DNA of 64,000 nucleotides from Nansenia antarctica. Lineage: Eukaryota > Chordata > Actinopteri > Argentiniformes > Microstomatidae. The notes under the pieces were generated by a model. The model had not been told where the DNA came from and ran no database searches. It saw nothing but the letters and a program-made list of their open reading frames with translations. This document shows positions 1-10,270 of this stretch, piece by piece. The translations under genes and the position numbers were made by a program. The stretch covers positions 22,727,696-22,791,695 of the forward strand of contig OZ022345.1 in the NCBI GenBank assembly GCA_963989245.1, read 5' to 3'. The number at the start of each line of letters is the position of its first letter. Position 1 is the first letter of the stretch.

Positions 1-22
1 CAAATTCATCACATGAACTTAC

Positions 23-286
23 CACCCAAATGTGTGTCCTCTATTTCCTCTCCTATCACATCTTTCTGCACCACTTCTCCTCCTTCCTCCTCTTCTTTCA
101 CCATCACTTCTCCCTCCTCCTCTTCCACTACCACATTCTGTTCCAGTGTTTGACTGCAGTCCTCCAGGTTCACTGCCACCATCTCTGGACCCCGCTGTGT
201 GCTTGTCTGGGCTGGAGAACCACAGTCCGAACCCAGGGAGTCTGTGGACTTGTGTTCAGACATGGTAGCTGGGCTGTGAGGTGGAT
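23..286 (-). CDS. N-terminal exon of a zinc-finger-type protein, copy 1
   Basis: Minus-strand exon with an acceptor AG at 288-287 and a donor GT at 22-21. The start ATG is at 263 and the reading frame leaves in phase 1. The encoded 80 residues begin MSEHKST, contain GPEMVAVNLEDCSQTL and then a long run rich in Glu and Val. This resembles the linker exons that precede the C2H2 finger arrays of large fish zinc-finger families. No finger exon is visible, because the gene would continue beyond the left edge of the window. The family assignment rests on remembered similarity. The gene may be a live family member or an orphan fragment. Confidence 0.5.
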
Positions 287-1027
287 CTGTGTAGTAAACA
301 AAGGAAGAGGCACATAGTGGAGAGTTAATTTCACAAACATACAAATGACCAGAAACCTAACAGAAGATATGCACTACTATGAGATGCTGTAGTAAAGCGT
401 CTTCCACATTGACTGAACAGAAGAAAAGAAAAGGTGGTCTGGTTTTCTAAGAAGAATGAAAAATAAAAGTATGGGGTTAGCTTACCAAACGGGTACATAC
501 ACCTTACGATCAGTGCCTGGGCCAGCTCCATCTGACCCTAACCCTATCACTGCCTGGGTCAGTCTGACCCTAACCCTATCACTGCCTGGGTCAGTCTGAC
601 CCTAACACTATCACTGCCTGGTTCAGTCTGATCCTAACCCTATCACTGCCTGGTTCAGTCTGATCCTAACCCTATAACTGCCTGGGCCAGCTCCATCTAA
701 CCCTGACCCCATCACTGTCTGGGTCATTCTGACCCTAACACTATCACTGCCTGGCCAGCTCCATCTGAGCTCCCTTGAGTGGCGTGACCTGGCGGTGGTC
801 TATATGATAGTTTGTTCAGGTTTGTGGTTTTTGGTTGGTTGGTCCGGTAACAGAACCAAAATGTGCGCACTCGTTCACACACATTTATCAACAGTGATTC
901 ACACCAATATTTCTCAATAAAAACCAGACCATATGAAATGTAAAGGAAAGGAGGGAAATGGAGAGAACTATCTAAATATCACTTTCCACTCATCCTAACA
1001 TTAGACAACTTCATAACATTAACTTAC
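287..1027. other. Spacer between the duplicated zinc-finger exons
   Basis: No coding region is supported. The DNA 5' of each exon (about 290-400 and 1298-1425) is nearly the same in both copies, so the duplication covers flanking intron as well as the exon. The middle holds a minisatellite described separately. Confidence 0.6.
520..765. repeat. Minisatellite, about 31-bp unit with telomere-like core
   Basis: About seven to eight imperfect copies of a unit containing CTGACCCTAACCCTATCACT followed by GCCTGGGTCAGT. Each unit carries CCTAACCCT, which resembles the vertebrate telomere repeat but is embedded in a longer unit. Confidence 0.8.
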
Positions 1028-1297
1028 CATCCATCTCCTCCACATCCTCTACTCTTTCCTCCTCTTTCACCATCATGTCTTTCTCTACCACTTCTTCTCC
1101 TCCTTCCTCTTCTGTCACCATCACTTCCTCCTCCCCCTCTTTCACTACCACATTGAGTTCCAGTGTTTGACTGCAGTCCTCCAGCTTTACTGCCACCATC
1201 TCTGGACCCCGCTGTGTGCTTGTCTGGGCTGGAGAACCACAGCCAGAACCCTCTGTAGACTTGTGTTCAGACATGGTAGCTGGGCTGTGAGGTGGAT
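1028..1297 (-). CDS. N-terminal exon of a zinc-finger-type protein, copy 2
   Basis: This is a tandem duplicate of the exon at 23-286, with the ATG at 1274, an acceptor AG at 1299-1298 and a donor GT at 1027-1026 (gtaagtt). It leaves in the same phase 1. It encodes MSEHKSTEGSGCGSPAQ, the shared GPEMVAVKLEDCSQTLELNV block and an acidic Glu/Val tail. The two copies differ mainly in the acidic tail. Both could be alternative first coding exons of one gene or parts of two tandem genes reading leftwards out of the window. Confidence 0.55.
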
Positions 1298-1429
1298 CTG
1301 TGTAGAGTAAACAAAGGAAGAGGCACATATAGTGGAGAGTTAATTTCACAAACATACAGATTACCAAAAACCTAACAGAGGTTAGGCACTACTATGAATT
1401 GTTGTGCTAAAGCGTCTTCCACATTGACG

Positions 1430-1790
1430 GGGCTGCGGCCTGATTCTCTACCCCTCTCTCTGAATGGTGCACTCTACTCTGGATGGATAGACTGGTCTAA
1501 GCAATATGTGGCATGACGCCATCGAAGTGCGAAACGGGCGCAAAGTGCAAAGGCTTCAAAGTTGCGTTTTTGCAACAAAAAAACTAAAATCTGATTTCGT
1601 TTTTTTGTCACCAGACACAAGTTAAGGTTTTGAACTACCCACTCGTTATTTTTTCGAGCAGTTTTACGATAGTTAAATACGTGTACTTAATCAACAAAAT
1701 AAGCTTATTTTTCGCCTGAATGCTTCTGAGAACTTGGGGGCGGGAACGTGAGCCCAGCTAACAACAACAATCGGTGTGAATGGCTGTGAG
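1430..1790. other. Non-coding, no feature recognised
   Basis: AT-rich spacer between the zinc-finger exon duplicate and the promoter of the next unit. No open frame, repeat array or transposon end could be assigned. Confidence 0.5.
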
Positions 1791-1802
1791 CTCAATCGAT
1801 GT

Positions 1803-1899
1803 AGCCAATAGCTGGGCGAGGGGGAGGGATAAAAAGCCACATGCAGGAAGCAGTGCGCTTTTGTTTACACCAGAATGTTTTCGACCAGACTCTAAGAAG
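1803..1899 (+). promoter_or_regulatory. TATA/CCAAT promoter and non-coding exon 1 of the DUF7869 unit
   Basis: A CCAAT box (GCCAATAG at about 1803) is followed by a TATA-like ATAAAAAG at 1829-1836. A probable untranslated exon ends at AGAAG/gtaagat (donor GT at 1900). The spacing fits a compact RNA polymerase II promoter. Its placement about 1 kb upstream of the main coding exon supports a transcribed unit. Transcription is inferred from sequence only. Confidence 0.5.
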
Positions 1900-2436
1900 G
1901 TAAGATCTTCTATGTATGTACATGCCTTTGTTAGTTAAGTTAGTTACTAGTTGAAACCAGTGTGTTCGTGTATTTAGACATTTCTTTATTATTACCCACG
2001 AGCAACTAACTGAAACCAGTTCAGTCTGTAAGCTGAAGATTGTTAGCATGCTAGCATTGTAGCTCGGTATTCTGTCTATGTTGTAAGTACGGTTAGTAAC
2101 TTAGTATGTCTACGTTGTAAAAGTTGTAAGACTCATGTTCAGTGTGTAATACTGGAATACTGTAACATGTCAAGTGTAATAGATTACAGAAATGTTAAAA
2201 GTTTAAAAACATGTGCTTTCTTTGTTAGAACCGAGCTAGCCGCTAGTTGGCTAATGCCAAACACACTACTCTGATGATTTTCAATACATGTAATGTTTTT
2301 CTTCTCTTCCTCTTTTTTCTATTATGACCTTCTCCCTTACGTCCACTGACCCTCATCTACTACCTGGAGTTACTATGGAAGTATGGAGTTGGACAAACAT
2401 ACTTAGTGCTACAGTATGCTTAGTGCTAGCATACAG

Positions 2437-2510
2437 TGCTAAACTGCTGCCGTCCAATGTCACCAAAACCTCCGTCTGGCGTCTCTACAATGATGCTCTG
2501 CAAACATCTG
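2437..2510 (+). CDS. Probable upstream coding exon of the DUF7869-type protein
   Basis: Open frame encoding LLPSNVTKTSVWRLYNDALQ, ending at a consensus donor (ATCTG/gtatgt). I recall this block as lying N-terminal to the DUF7869 domain in fish homologues. The exon leaves in phase 1, but the next recognised exon (2844) must be entered in phase 0. Direct splicing would therefore shift the frame, and the roughly 330-bp gap shows no connecting exon. The intervening part of the gene seems to be missing. Confidence 0.4.
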
Positions 2511-2843
2511 GTATGTAAAATGTGTGTGTGGGACTACAATCCAAGATTACAGAAATGTAACATAATGTAAAATATGTTACATTGTGTTAAATATGCTAAA
2601 ACAACTTTTTAAAATGACTTGACTGATGGCTGTGTTAACAGCCAGGCCCTGTGTATACACTGTGATAGCCATGCTAATGTGCAAACAGTTTTGATTTTGC
2701 ACAACAGGTGAGAATAACTTCATCCTATGACACTGTTGATTTGGTTGATTGAATTTCATTTACCCACACACACACCTCTGTGATGTTACTTTTCACTGCA
2801 TCTAATCTTTTTCTTATCTTCCTCTTTTGCCTCTCTTTCTTAG

Positions 2844-3418
2844 GTCCACTACCCCTCTGACCCTCATCAACCAGGGCCCATGTACTTTCTGACTCCACGC
2901 AAGTGCGGCATCTTTGGTGTCTCCTGCGAAGGGATGCCTAAGCAGGTGAACTACCTCATCGATGAAGGGATGTCATCGAGTAAGGGCAGCAACGCAGTCA
3001 TCAATTACCTGCATCACTTCTTCGAGAAGAATGGAGTTGGAGAAACATACGTGGACCTGAACTGTGACAACTGCAGTGTCCAAAACAAGAACAACTTCAT
3101 GCTGTGGTACTGTGCATGGCGGACCATGCATGGCCTTCACAAGACACTGGGCCTCCACTTCCTGATTGCAGGCCACACCAAGTTTGGCCCCGACTGGTGC
3201 TTTGGCCTTATCAAGCAGTGCTTCAGGAAGACCAGAGTGGACACTTTGGATGACATTGTTAAAGTCGTGAGGGCCAGCTCTCCAGTGAAACACGTCAACA
3301 TCCCCCAGCTTGTAGGCCTGGAGAATGGCACCGTGCTGGTTCAAACCTACGACTGGCAAAAGCATCTGGGTGGCTACTTCCGAAAGCTCCCACAGATTAA
3401 GAGTTACCAGCACTTCAG
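2844..3418 (+). CDS. DUF7869-type protein, main exon
   Basis: Begins after TTCTTAG and ends at TTCAG/gtaattc, with 191 codons open throughout. The protein opens VHYPSDPHQPGPMYFLTP, then has KCGIFGV, a DLNCDNCSVQNKNN motif, AGHTKFGPDWCFGLIK and QTYDWQKHLGGYFRKLP. These match the DUF7869 family as I remember it, which is common as multi-copy genes in fish. The Asp-rich DNC.xQNKN segment suggests an RNase H-like, possibly transposase-derived fold; that is inference. It joins the exon at 3531 in frame (AG/C gives Ser). Confidence 0.7.
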
Positions 3419-3530
3419 GTAATTCATTGTCATGTATTTACCTATTTCATTTTATGAACATAGTATGGCGGTCATATAATATCATTTACTGTGGGCAATC
3501 ATTTAATGCATTGTCTTCATTCTGTTGCAG

Positions 3531-3807
3531 CTTTGATGCTCGGAAACCTGGCGTGGTTATAGCCTGGGAATACGACGGGGCAGTACCAGTCGAGTTTCAG
3601 CTACTGAAACACACTGATGTCAAGCCCCCCAGAGGTGATCTTCCTGTGCAAGCCCCACCCGGACTTGACGTGGCCAGACAGAAGTACCTTTTTGACAAGA
3701 TCAGAGAATTCTGTACTGATGAGGCGAAAGACACTACATGCCCCTGCCCACCAGACTCCACAGCACCTCTGAAAAAGGCACCTCAGAAAAAGGCTGTCCG
3801 TTTGTAG
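3531..3807 (+). CDS. DUF7869-type protein, C-terminal exon with stop
   Basis: Acceptor TTGCAG at 3530. The exon continues the frame as FDARKPGVVIAWEYDG and ends in a Lys-rich tail (KKAPQKKAVRL) with TAG at 3805-3807. The 112-bp intron is short and has normal borders. An AATAAA follows at 4247, about 440 bp downstream. Together with the main exon this gives about 283 residues, shorter than the full family members I recall, which have an extra N-terminal region. Confidence 0.7.
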
Positions 3808-4070
3808 CTGCAGGACAAACACACAGGAGGAATGCAGGAATTGCACACTGATTGTACTTTGCACAGCTTGCCGCAGTATTGTTCTGCTTTTTCCTCCTTA
3901 ATATTAGTCATGCCTGATGTTATTTTATAAAGTCTAGATTTGAGCTGTAACTCTGTGCCTCGGATAGGAGCAATTTATCACTGTAATAACGTGCCACTTT
4001 TTTACTCCTACTTTTTTTACATGGTTCATTCTGATTGCAGTACTGTGATTTGGTACACTTTTTTTGTGCT

Positions 4071-4195
4071 TTGGTCGACATGACGTGACGTGCAATATTG
4101 GTGTGAAGTGTGCCCATATATTTTTATTTTTATTAGATGTGCTTTGGTCGACATGACGTGACGTGTTTGTGAAGTGTGCCCATATTCTGTGTATG
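4071..4195. repeat. Tandem duplication in the 3' untranslated region
   Basis: Two copies of about 50 bp beginning TGCTTTGGTCGACATGACGT and ending GTGTGCCCATAT, separated by a short AT-rich spacer. Confidence 0.75.
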
Positions 4196-4246
4196 ACACA
4201 ATATTTACAGTGATATCTTTATCCTACCTATGCTTGTGTACTGTAA

Positions 4247-4252
4247 AATAAA
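4247..4252 (+). terminator. Polyadenylation signal of the DUF7869 unit
   Basis: AATAAA followed by a TGATT-rich stretch, about 440 bp after the stop codon. It is the first canonical signal downstream. Confidence 0.5.
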
Positions 4253-4259
4253 TTCTGAT

Positions 4260-5640
4260 TCTGATTGAATACTTTTTTGTATCATTACAAGACTAACTAT
4301 AACAGTTACAACAACCATAAATAATAATAAGCTGGGTAATTAGCTTAGGTAATACCTTGCTAGGTAATAATGTTATAGCTGTATAACTATAGCTGTCTGA
4401 CCCAGTGACCAGTATTGACAGCTGATAGCCGTCAAGCTAGAGGGGGAGTGGTTGGGGGTGGGGTTGACCAGCTATTGTTACCGCCCATTACCTGCCTGTG
4501 TGAAGGTGTGAAAAAGTCCCAAATCTTTGAAGGGCTTTTTCTCAGGATTTAGTTTTCAGGGTTAACAAGTTTCAAATACTCATGTTGTCTTACATTTTTC
4601 CCCGATGTCTATGTATGACACATCATTTGAAAGCTTACAATCTGTAGTTTAAGCATATGTAAAAAACAGAAAATTACTTTGCCCCCTCTTTGATCATTCC
4701 ACCAGATCGCGTCACATATGGTGAACTCTCGTGCTAACACCAATCAAATGTTTTTGAATGCGCCCAGGATTCGTAACCACGGCTAAATCCTGTTTCCCTT
4801 TATTACCCCTACCCCTTGTTCTGGAGAGCCACTCTCTTTTCGGCTTGCCCCTCAGAACAGTTGCAAGGGATAGTGGTTGAAAGCTTCCCCTATGAAATGG
4901 GACAACCCTTCAAGTCCCTGATACGTAATCAGTAGTATCATAGAAAAGCATGGACGCTCCCAATTCTACATCAGCATACTAGCGATTTGTTGTTATGCTT
5001 GTGATAAAGAAGAGGTCTATAATACATTGAAAGGACATTAAACTAAGATAATATGATGATTATCATCACTTTTACAAATGTATTAAAGAAGAACATAATG
5101 ACCTTTGTGGTTTTCTTTTGTTGCTTGTGCGTTCGCCACTATCTTACCGATGATTCGCAAGGCATTCTGGGAGGTTTGTCATAACACTAGATTTGGAGTG
5201 TGCCTCTGAAACAACTCTGTTTGGAGTGTGCCTCTGAAACAACTCTGTTTGGAGGGCCATGTAGCCCTAACACTTCACCCTACCCCTCCATCCCAACAAG
5301 AATCGGGACACTCTACCCCTACTTGTAAATGTGCAAAATGGAGGGGTAGGGCAAAACTGTAGGGGCAAGGGGTGTGTTGGGATTGGGCCTTACCATCTAC
5401 GATCTAGCTACAGCTACATTAAAGTCAGCGTGTCTAGCTACAGCTACATTACAAGGTTGCTCACTTTATATAATAATACAAGGTTTACAAGGTTGCTCAC
5501 ATGATATAATAATAGCTATTGAAACGCCTCCTTACAGTTGTAAAGTAAAACGTAGTTCGCTAGCTGCTTAGCACTCTCCATAGCTTGACATTGAGAGCTA
5601 GCTAGCTAGCATATCCATGGTGTTTCCATGTTCAAAACGC
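4260..5640. other. Non-coding interval with MITE-like C-rich blocks
   Basis: No coding region supported. Blocks rich in CCCTACCCCT and its complement occur at about 4798-4880 and 5275-5380, as in the ends of a small non-autonomous DNA transposon. Exact termini and a target duplication could not be fixed. Short tandem duplications lie at about 5197-5250 (GGAGTGTGCCTCTGAAACAA, twice) and about 5405-5490. Confidence 0.4.
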
Positions 5641-5763
5641 ATTTTGGTGCTCAGCCCGGCTAGCATCCCATATGCCTCAGTCATCAAGATAACTTGGTCT
5701 TCACATTAAAACGGAGTAGCAGCTAGTTGCAGCCTTGAGTGTAGTACTGTAATAAAAACGAAC

Positions 5764-5956
5764 CTGTTCTATGGAGCGTTATCTCCGGTTGAAAACGGAT
5801 GCTTAGCAACGTCCGTAGACGGTGGTTCTCCTCCTTGCAACGGGAGACTTCTCCTTGGTACTCTAACATCGTTCTTTCCACCGCCCCGAATATCTCAAAA
5901 GCTGCCGCTGTTAATCGCTCGGAGATAAACACTTTCAACTGCTGTAACTCTGCCAT
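5764..5956 (-). CDS. First coding exon of a zinc-finger-family protein
   Basis: Minus-strand start ATG at 5956 and donor AGAACAG/gttcg with GT at 5763-5762. The product begins MAELQQLKVFISERLTAAAF, continues EIFGAVERTMLEYQGEVSRC, a KEEN..RLRTLL heptad-like stretch and FQPEITLHR. This is the coiled N-terminal exon typical of fish multi-finger proteins. No downstream finger exon lies between 5764 and the next unit to the left, so the gene is incomplete here or uses the distant exons at 1028-1297 or 23-286 on the same strand. Confidence 0.6.
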
Positions 5957-6009
5957 TCTGATATCATAACAGTCTAAACGCGATCTGGTGGTCAACACAT
6001 GTGAACTTC

Positions 6010-6590
6010 CTGTTTCCGCGTCTTCTTCTTCGTTTCTTTTTTGGGATTGGCGGTTGGCAACTAACTTAAGGCGCATTACCGCCACCTACCGGACTGTGTG
6101 GAACGTCAGATTGACAGGGGAAAGAATTATAGAAAATGGAAATAATAAGCAAAATTGGGGAGGGGCGGTGTAACATTTGATCTATTAATCCAGTTTCTTT
6201 CAAATACTTTATTGTCTGGTTGTATACTTTAAATGTGTTTCCAAGTAAACTCCCTACAGTAAAACGTTCTGAATTGCTGATTTCAGTAGCTTTCTCTGTT
6301 CCTCATATTTCTCACATTTCAGCAACATATGCTGAGCAGATTCCTGGTTATTACAGTGGCACAAATGCCAGTTGGGTGTTTTCCTTTTCTATGAAGTGTG
6401 TCATTCAATCCAGTGTGACCTATCCTGAGACAGGAAATTACTGTCTCTTCTTTCCGGTTCCTGCCCATCCTACTTCCTATTCCAACTTTCGTCTGAATGC
6501 TAGAGTAGGGTCCAACTGCGCGCATCAAATCCATCACCCGGAAATGTGATGTACCATACGTCATCATACCGCGCCTGCATATTTGCATAG
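6010..6590 (-). mobile_element. 3' end of a non-LTR retrotransposon (I/Nimb-like), decayed
   Basis: The minus strand encodes LRIGHTGLNDTLHRKGKHPT followed by CNNNQ-type residues. This is the Cys/His block that follows RNase H in I-type LINEs. The tail ends in a GGTGGCGGTAATGCGCC stretch and an (AGA)n run near 6010-6030, typical of their 3' ends. The reading frame is broken, and the insertion abuts the zinc-finger exon promoter. Confidence 0.5.
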
Positions 6591-6909
6591 ACTACGTCAT
6601 CGCCTTACTACGGTGGAAACTACGGTAGAAACCATGAATCGCCTTACTACGGTGAAAACTACGGAAAAAAATAATATGTAGAGTACAGTCCTAACAATTG
6701 TTCGAAAAGGAGTAGGAAGAAGCCTGTCCTACCCCTGTTTATACTTAACAATTATGCTTACATTATATAATCCAATTAATTAATACATATATTTCAGTAT
6801 CATCCGTTCTAATACTTTTTCATTAAAAATACTTTTTTTAAATAGAGCATAATTTTTTTAAATAGAGCAATAGAGCAATATTTCTGCTTTCCTTCATATT
6901 TTCTTCATA

Positions 6910-7189
6910 TTTTTCACATTAGGAACAAGTTATTAGTGTGATCACGATATCCGACCTCATGTACAATCCTCATAGCTTTTTTCTGTAGTGTAATCAATGG
7001 GTTTAAAGTGCTTTTATATTCATTTCCCCATATCTCCACACAGTAACTCAAATAGGGTAAGACAAGACAACAATATAGAGTATACAACATCCTCTGTTCC
7101 AGAATATGTTTTGCCCTGCACAATACTGCAATACTCCTTGATACTTTGGATCTAACGTATCTTATATGAGATTTCCAACAGAATTTACT
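6910..7189 (-). mobile_element. LINE reverse transcriptase fragment
   Basis: The minus strand encodes LYCCLVLPYLSYCVEIWGN, a thumb-region motif found in fish Rex1/L2-like reverse transcriptases, then QKKAMRIVH. About 280 bp remain. It is cut on the right by the Tc1 element that begins near 7190. Confidence 0.6.
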
Positions 7190-7724
7190 GGGCTTAAAGT
7201 GCAGACTCTCAGCTTTAGGTTAAGGGTATTCACATCCAAATTGAAGGAAGGGTTTATGAATTATAGCTCTTATATATAATAACCAAAAGTAATTAGACAA
7301 TTGACTCAAAAGCTGTTTCATGGGCCAGTGTGGGCTATTTATTCCTTCATTATTTCTTTATCAATTAAGCAGGTAAAAGGTCTGAGTTGATTCCAAGTGT
7401 GGCATTTGCATTTGGAGGCTGTTGCTGTATAAGCACAACATGCAGTCAACAGAGCTCTCAATGCAAGTGAAACAGGCCATCCTTAAGGCCCTTGCACACC
7501 AACGCGTTTTTTACGCGCGTTTTTTACATCCGTTAAAAAAATAAATTAGAACTCATGTTGTGTCAACCACGCTTGCACACCAATCCGTAATTATTCGTCC
7601 GTCAAAAAAAAAACGCAACAGGTTCGATTTTCTGCGTTTTCGCGTCCGTCAAAAGCGTTTTGAGAGTAGTTTTTTTTTTTACTCTGGCCAACTCTGGCCA
7701 CCGTACGAATGTACACTGAGGTAA

Positions 7725-7835
7725 ACAGTGAGAGACATCTCTGAGGTAAATAGTGAGAGACACACATCTCTGAGGTAAATAGTGAGAGACACACATCTCT
7801 GAGGTAAATAGTGAGAGACACCACTGAGGTAAAGT
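7725..7835. repeat. Short tandem repeat inside Harbinger element 1
   Basis: About four copies of TGAGGTAAATAGTGAGAGAC with CACACATCTC spacers, ending 25 bp before the MADF start codon. Confidence 0.8.
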
Positions 7836-7859
7836 AAAGTGATAAAATAAGAGAAAGTG

Positions 7860-7995
7860 ATGGCCTCCGAGAAGCTAATACTACTTGTGTCAGAGCACAA
7901 AGCTCTTTATGAAAAAAAGAGCCGTGATTACAAAGATTCAGAATATAAAGACAGAATATGGCAGAGTATTGGAGAGCAGACTGGAATCGGGAATG
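7860..7995 (+). CDS. MADF-domain protein, first exon only
   Basis: ATG at 7860 in GTGATGG, open for 45 codons, then donor GGAATG/gtatgt at 7996. It encodes MASEKLILLVSEHKALYEKK and SRDYKDSEYKDRIWQSIGEQ. The Leu-Val...Leu-Tyr...Asp-Tyr-Lys-Asp...Trp spacing is that of the MADF domain, a Myb/SANT-like DNA-binding fold. Harbinger transposons typically encode such a protein beside the transposase. All later exons are deleted. Confidence 0.65.
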
Positions 7996-8118
7996 GTATG
8001 TATTGATTACGAAAGATTAGACTAGTGGTCATTATTAGTTTTTCGTTTTTATTTTTTTATTTTTAAATCATGTTCGAAATAAAAGATTCATTCATTCATT
8101 CATTCATTCATTCGTAGA

Positions 8119-8319
8119 CTAGTGATTGTGTTCCACCGACATCCTGAGGTAAACCTGGAAACGATCTGGATAATTCCTCAGATCTTTTATTAGCAGGTGA
8201 AACTCCCCTTGCTGCCGACGAGTTCTGAGGATGGGGTGGATCCAATATTTCCTTTTCCTTTTCCTATTTTCAAGAAGTGAGAGGAGCACAAAATCATCCT
8301 CACTGCTTGAAGACTCCAT
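8119..8319 (-). pseudogene. HARBI1-like transposase, first exon, truncated
   Basis: Minus-strand ATG at 8319 encodes MESSSSEDDFVLLSLLENRK, a basic run RKRKYWIHPI and DLRNYPDRFQVYLRMSVE. This is the usual acidic-then-basic N-terminus of Harbinger transposases. Homology stops after RMSVE, where the deletion junction brings in unrelated sequence and a stop at about 8119. No DDE catalytic core remains. Confidence 0.7.
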
Positions 8320-8515
8320 GTTGCGTATTGCGAAAGGGTTAGGAGAGGAGAGGAGAGTAGGCGTGTCAACAGACCCTGAAAGTTCGCAACGTAAAAAAAC
8401 GCAACGGACTCCGCAACGGACCGGTGTGCAAGGTCTCTGTGCGTAACGTTTTTTTTCGGATGACGGATAAAAAATACGCAGGCGTAAACGCACGCATTGG
8501 TGTGCAAAGGCCTTA

Positions 8516-10248
8516 AGGCCCTTGCACACCAACGCGTTTTTTACGCGCGTTTTTTACGTCCGTTAAAAAAATAAATTAGAACTCATGTTGTGTCAACCAC
8601 GCTTGCACACCAATCCGTAATATTGGTCCGTCAAAAAAAAAAACGCAACAGGTTCGATTTTCTGCGTTTTTCGCGTCCGTCAAAAGTCTTTTGAGAGTTG
8701 TTTTTGACCGCTCCACCATGGTATAGACTGGGACACATCGTCAAATTAGAACTGCAGGACAGTTGGATTAATGTTTACAGAAGTACATGTCTCAAGTATT
8801 ATCTCGGCGGTTAGTCGAGTGAAAGAAAACAACATACATGTTCATTGCTTGCCCCAGGTCTTTCTTGTTTCATGGAAATGTGTTTGGAATTCAATATGGA
8901 ATAGGTTAACACCATGTAGCCTAGGCCTAGCACAGTAAAGGCCTACAGTCAGATATTTTGTCATAATTGTCTTTTCCAACATACTTTACAGGTATATGTC
9001 TGTTTTCACAGTTATCAGTATGCCGTTTTCTCTCTCTGATTCAGTTAATATAGGCCTATAGGCCTACACCGATTCACAATATGTTTCACAAAGTGGTACA
9101 CTCACTCAGCCTACATTAGCTGTGTGGCATGGTCAGGTCTGGCCCAGCAACCTGATGACACAAGAGCAGTCTTGTTTGAAGAGAAATAGAGAAGTGTATT
9201 GCAGTTTTTTGTCAGTTGCTTGCACATCATGTTGCAACAGTTTCCCCGTGGGTACAGTACCAGTCAAAAGTTTGGACACAAACTTCAATTGAAGGGGGAA
9301 GTGTGTCCAAACCTTTGACTGGTACTGTATCTAATAGGCTACACTAAAACAGTCTTTATGTAATCTAAAGAATTTCTACACACATAGGCTGGATAGTCTT
9401 ATGTTGGCTAAATCATCACATTGAGGCATGGCATCCACAGTAGGCATACAATAATAATTCCCTTCTTCTACTAAAACTAGCCTACTATTCTTGAGTATTT
9501 CTGACAGGACTAAAAGGTTGTTACCATATTATTGATATCCAGAGTGAGATGGAGAGAGAGATTGTTTCTTTCCTTTGCTTGACAGGCTTGTGCTGAGTAC
9601 AAGTTGCCTTATTTGTGTTAATGTCATCTCTATTCTCAAACTGGCACAAAGAAATAAAAGTAATATTCTTATGCAAATGATATTCTGTGGTATGCTGTTG
9701 GGTGAAACTGTGGTTTCACAGTTTCAGAAGGGCAGGGTCCGGGCAGGTGCACAGTCACAGGCTGTCAGTGCATCATACAGGTCCATCATTCAGCATGGTT
9801 ATAGAGGTTTCTTTTTCTATTCTACTATTCTATTCTTTTTTGGGGGTGGATTTAGCTGTTTTTAGACTGTGGTTAGGTTGGAAATTCTCAATCCCATCTG
9901 GCAACCCTGAGCGGAGAGTCTACACATGGTATGATTAGGATATCACACTGCAGGAGATGCGCACGCTTTGTTAAAATAAATAAACATGTATTGTACTTTT
10001 CTACTGATAATACATTCTACTGATGTGGTCTACCATTTGGTTTTAGTTATATTGCTCTCAGTTGTTTGTACCTTTTGCTAAATCAAGCATTTAGAATGTA
10101 GAGTGCATATTGCGAAAGTTCGCAACGTAAAAAAACGCAACGGACTCCGCAACGGACCGGTGTGCAAGGTCTCGGTGCGTAACGTTTTTTTAGGATGACG
10201 GATTTAAAAATACGCATGCGAAAACGCACGCATTGGTGTGCAAAGACC
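8516..10248. mobile_element. PIF/Harbinger-type element 2, non-coding derivative
   Basis: The left end is AGGCCCTTGCACACCAACGC, nearly identical to element 1. The right end GCATTGGTGTGCAAAGACC at 10248 is the inverted partner. The flanks are TTA (8513-8515) and TTC (10249-10251). The first roughly 180 bp and last roughly 160 bp match element 1, but the middle is unrelated, AT-rich and without a supported gene. Confidence 0.7.
9253..9329. mobile_element. Tc1/mariner-type miniature hairpin element
   Basis: A 77-bp palindrome with arms TACAGTACCAGTCAAAAGTT / AACCTTTGACTGGTACTGTA and a roughly 20-nt loop, bounded by TA. The arm resembles the ends of the larger MITE at 11255-11802 (CCAAAAGTTTGGACACAC). 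Confidence 0.75.
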
Positions 10249-10270
10249 TTCAGTCTGTAAAAACAAAACA

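Larger units (their letters stand above)
7486..8512. mobile_element. PIF/Harbinger-type element 1, internally deleted
   Basis: Starts AGGCCCTTGCACACCAACGC and ends with GCATTGGTGTGCAAAGGCC, which are inverted termini. It is flanked by TTA at 7483-7485 and TTA at 8513-8515, the 3-bp duplication typical of the superfamily. It still carries the first exon of a MADF-type accessory gene (plus) and of the transposase (minus), which face each other across a deleted centre marked by a CATT microsatellite at 8085-8113. Confidence 0.75.

Noticed and set aside
9575..9938. Overlapping frames of 83-96 codons inside Harbinger element 2
   Set aside because: No recognisable motif, no splice support, and the element interior is AT-rich and non-coding in character.
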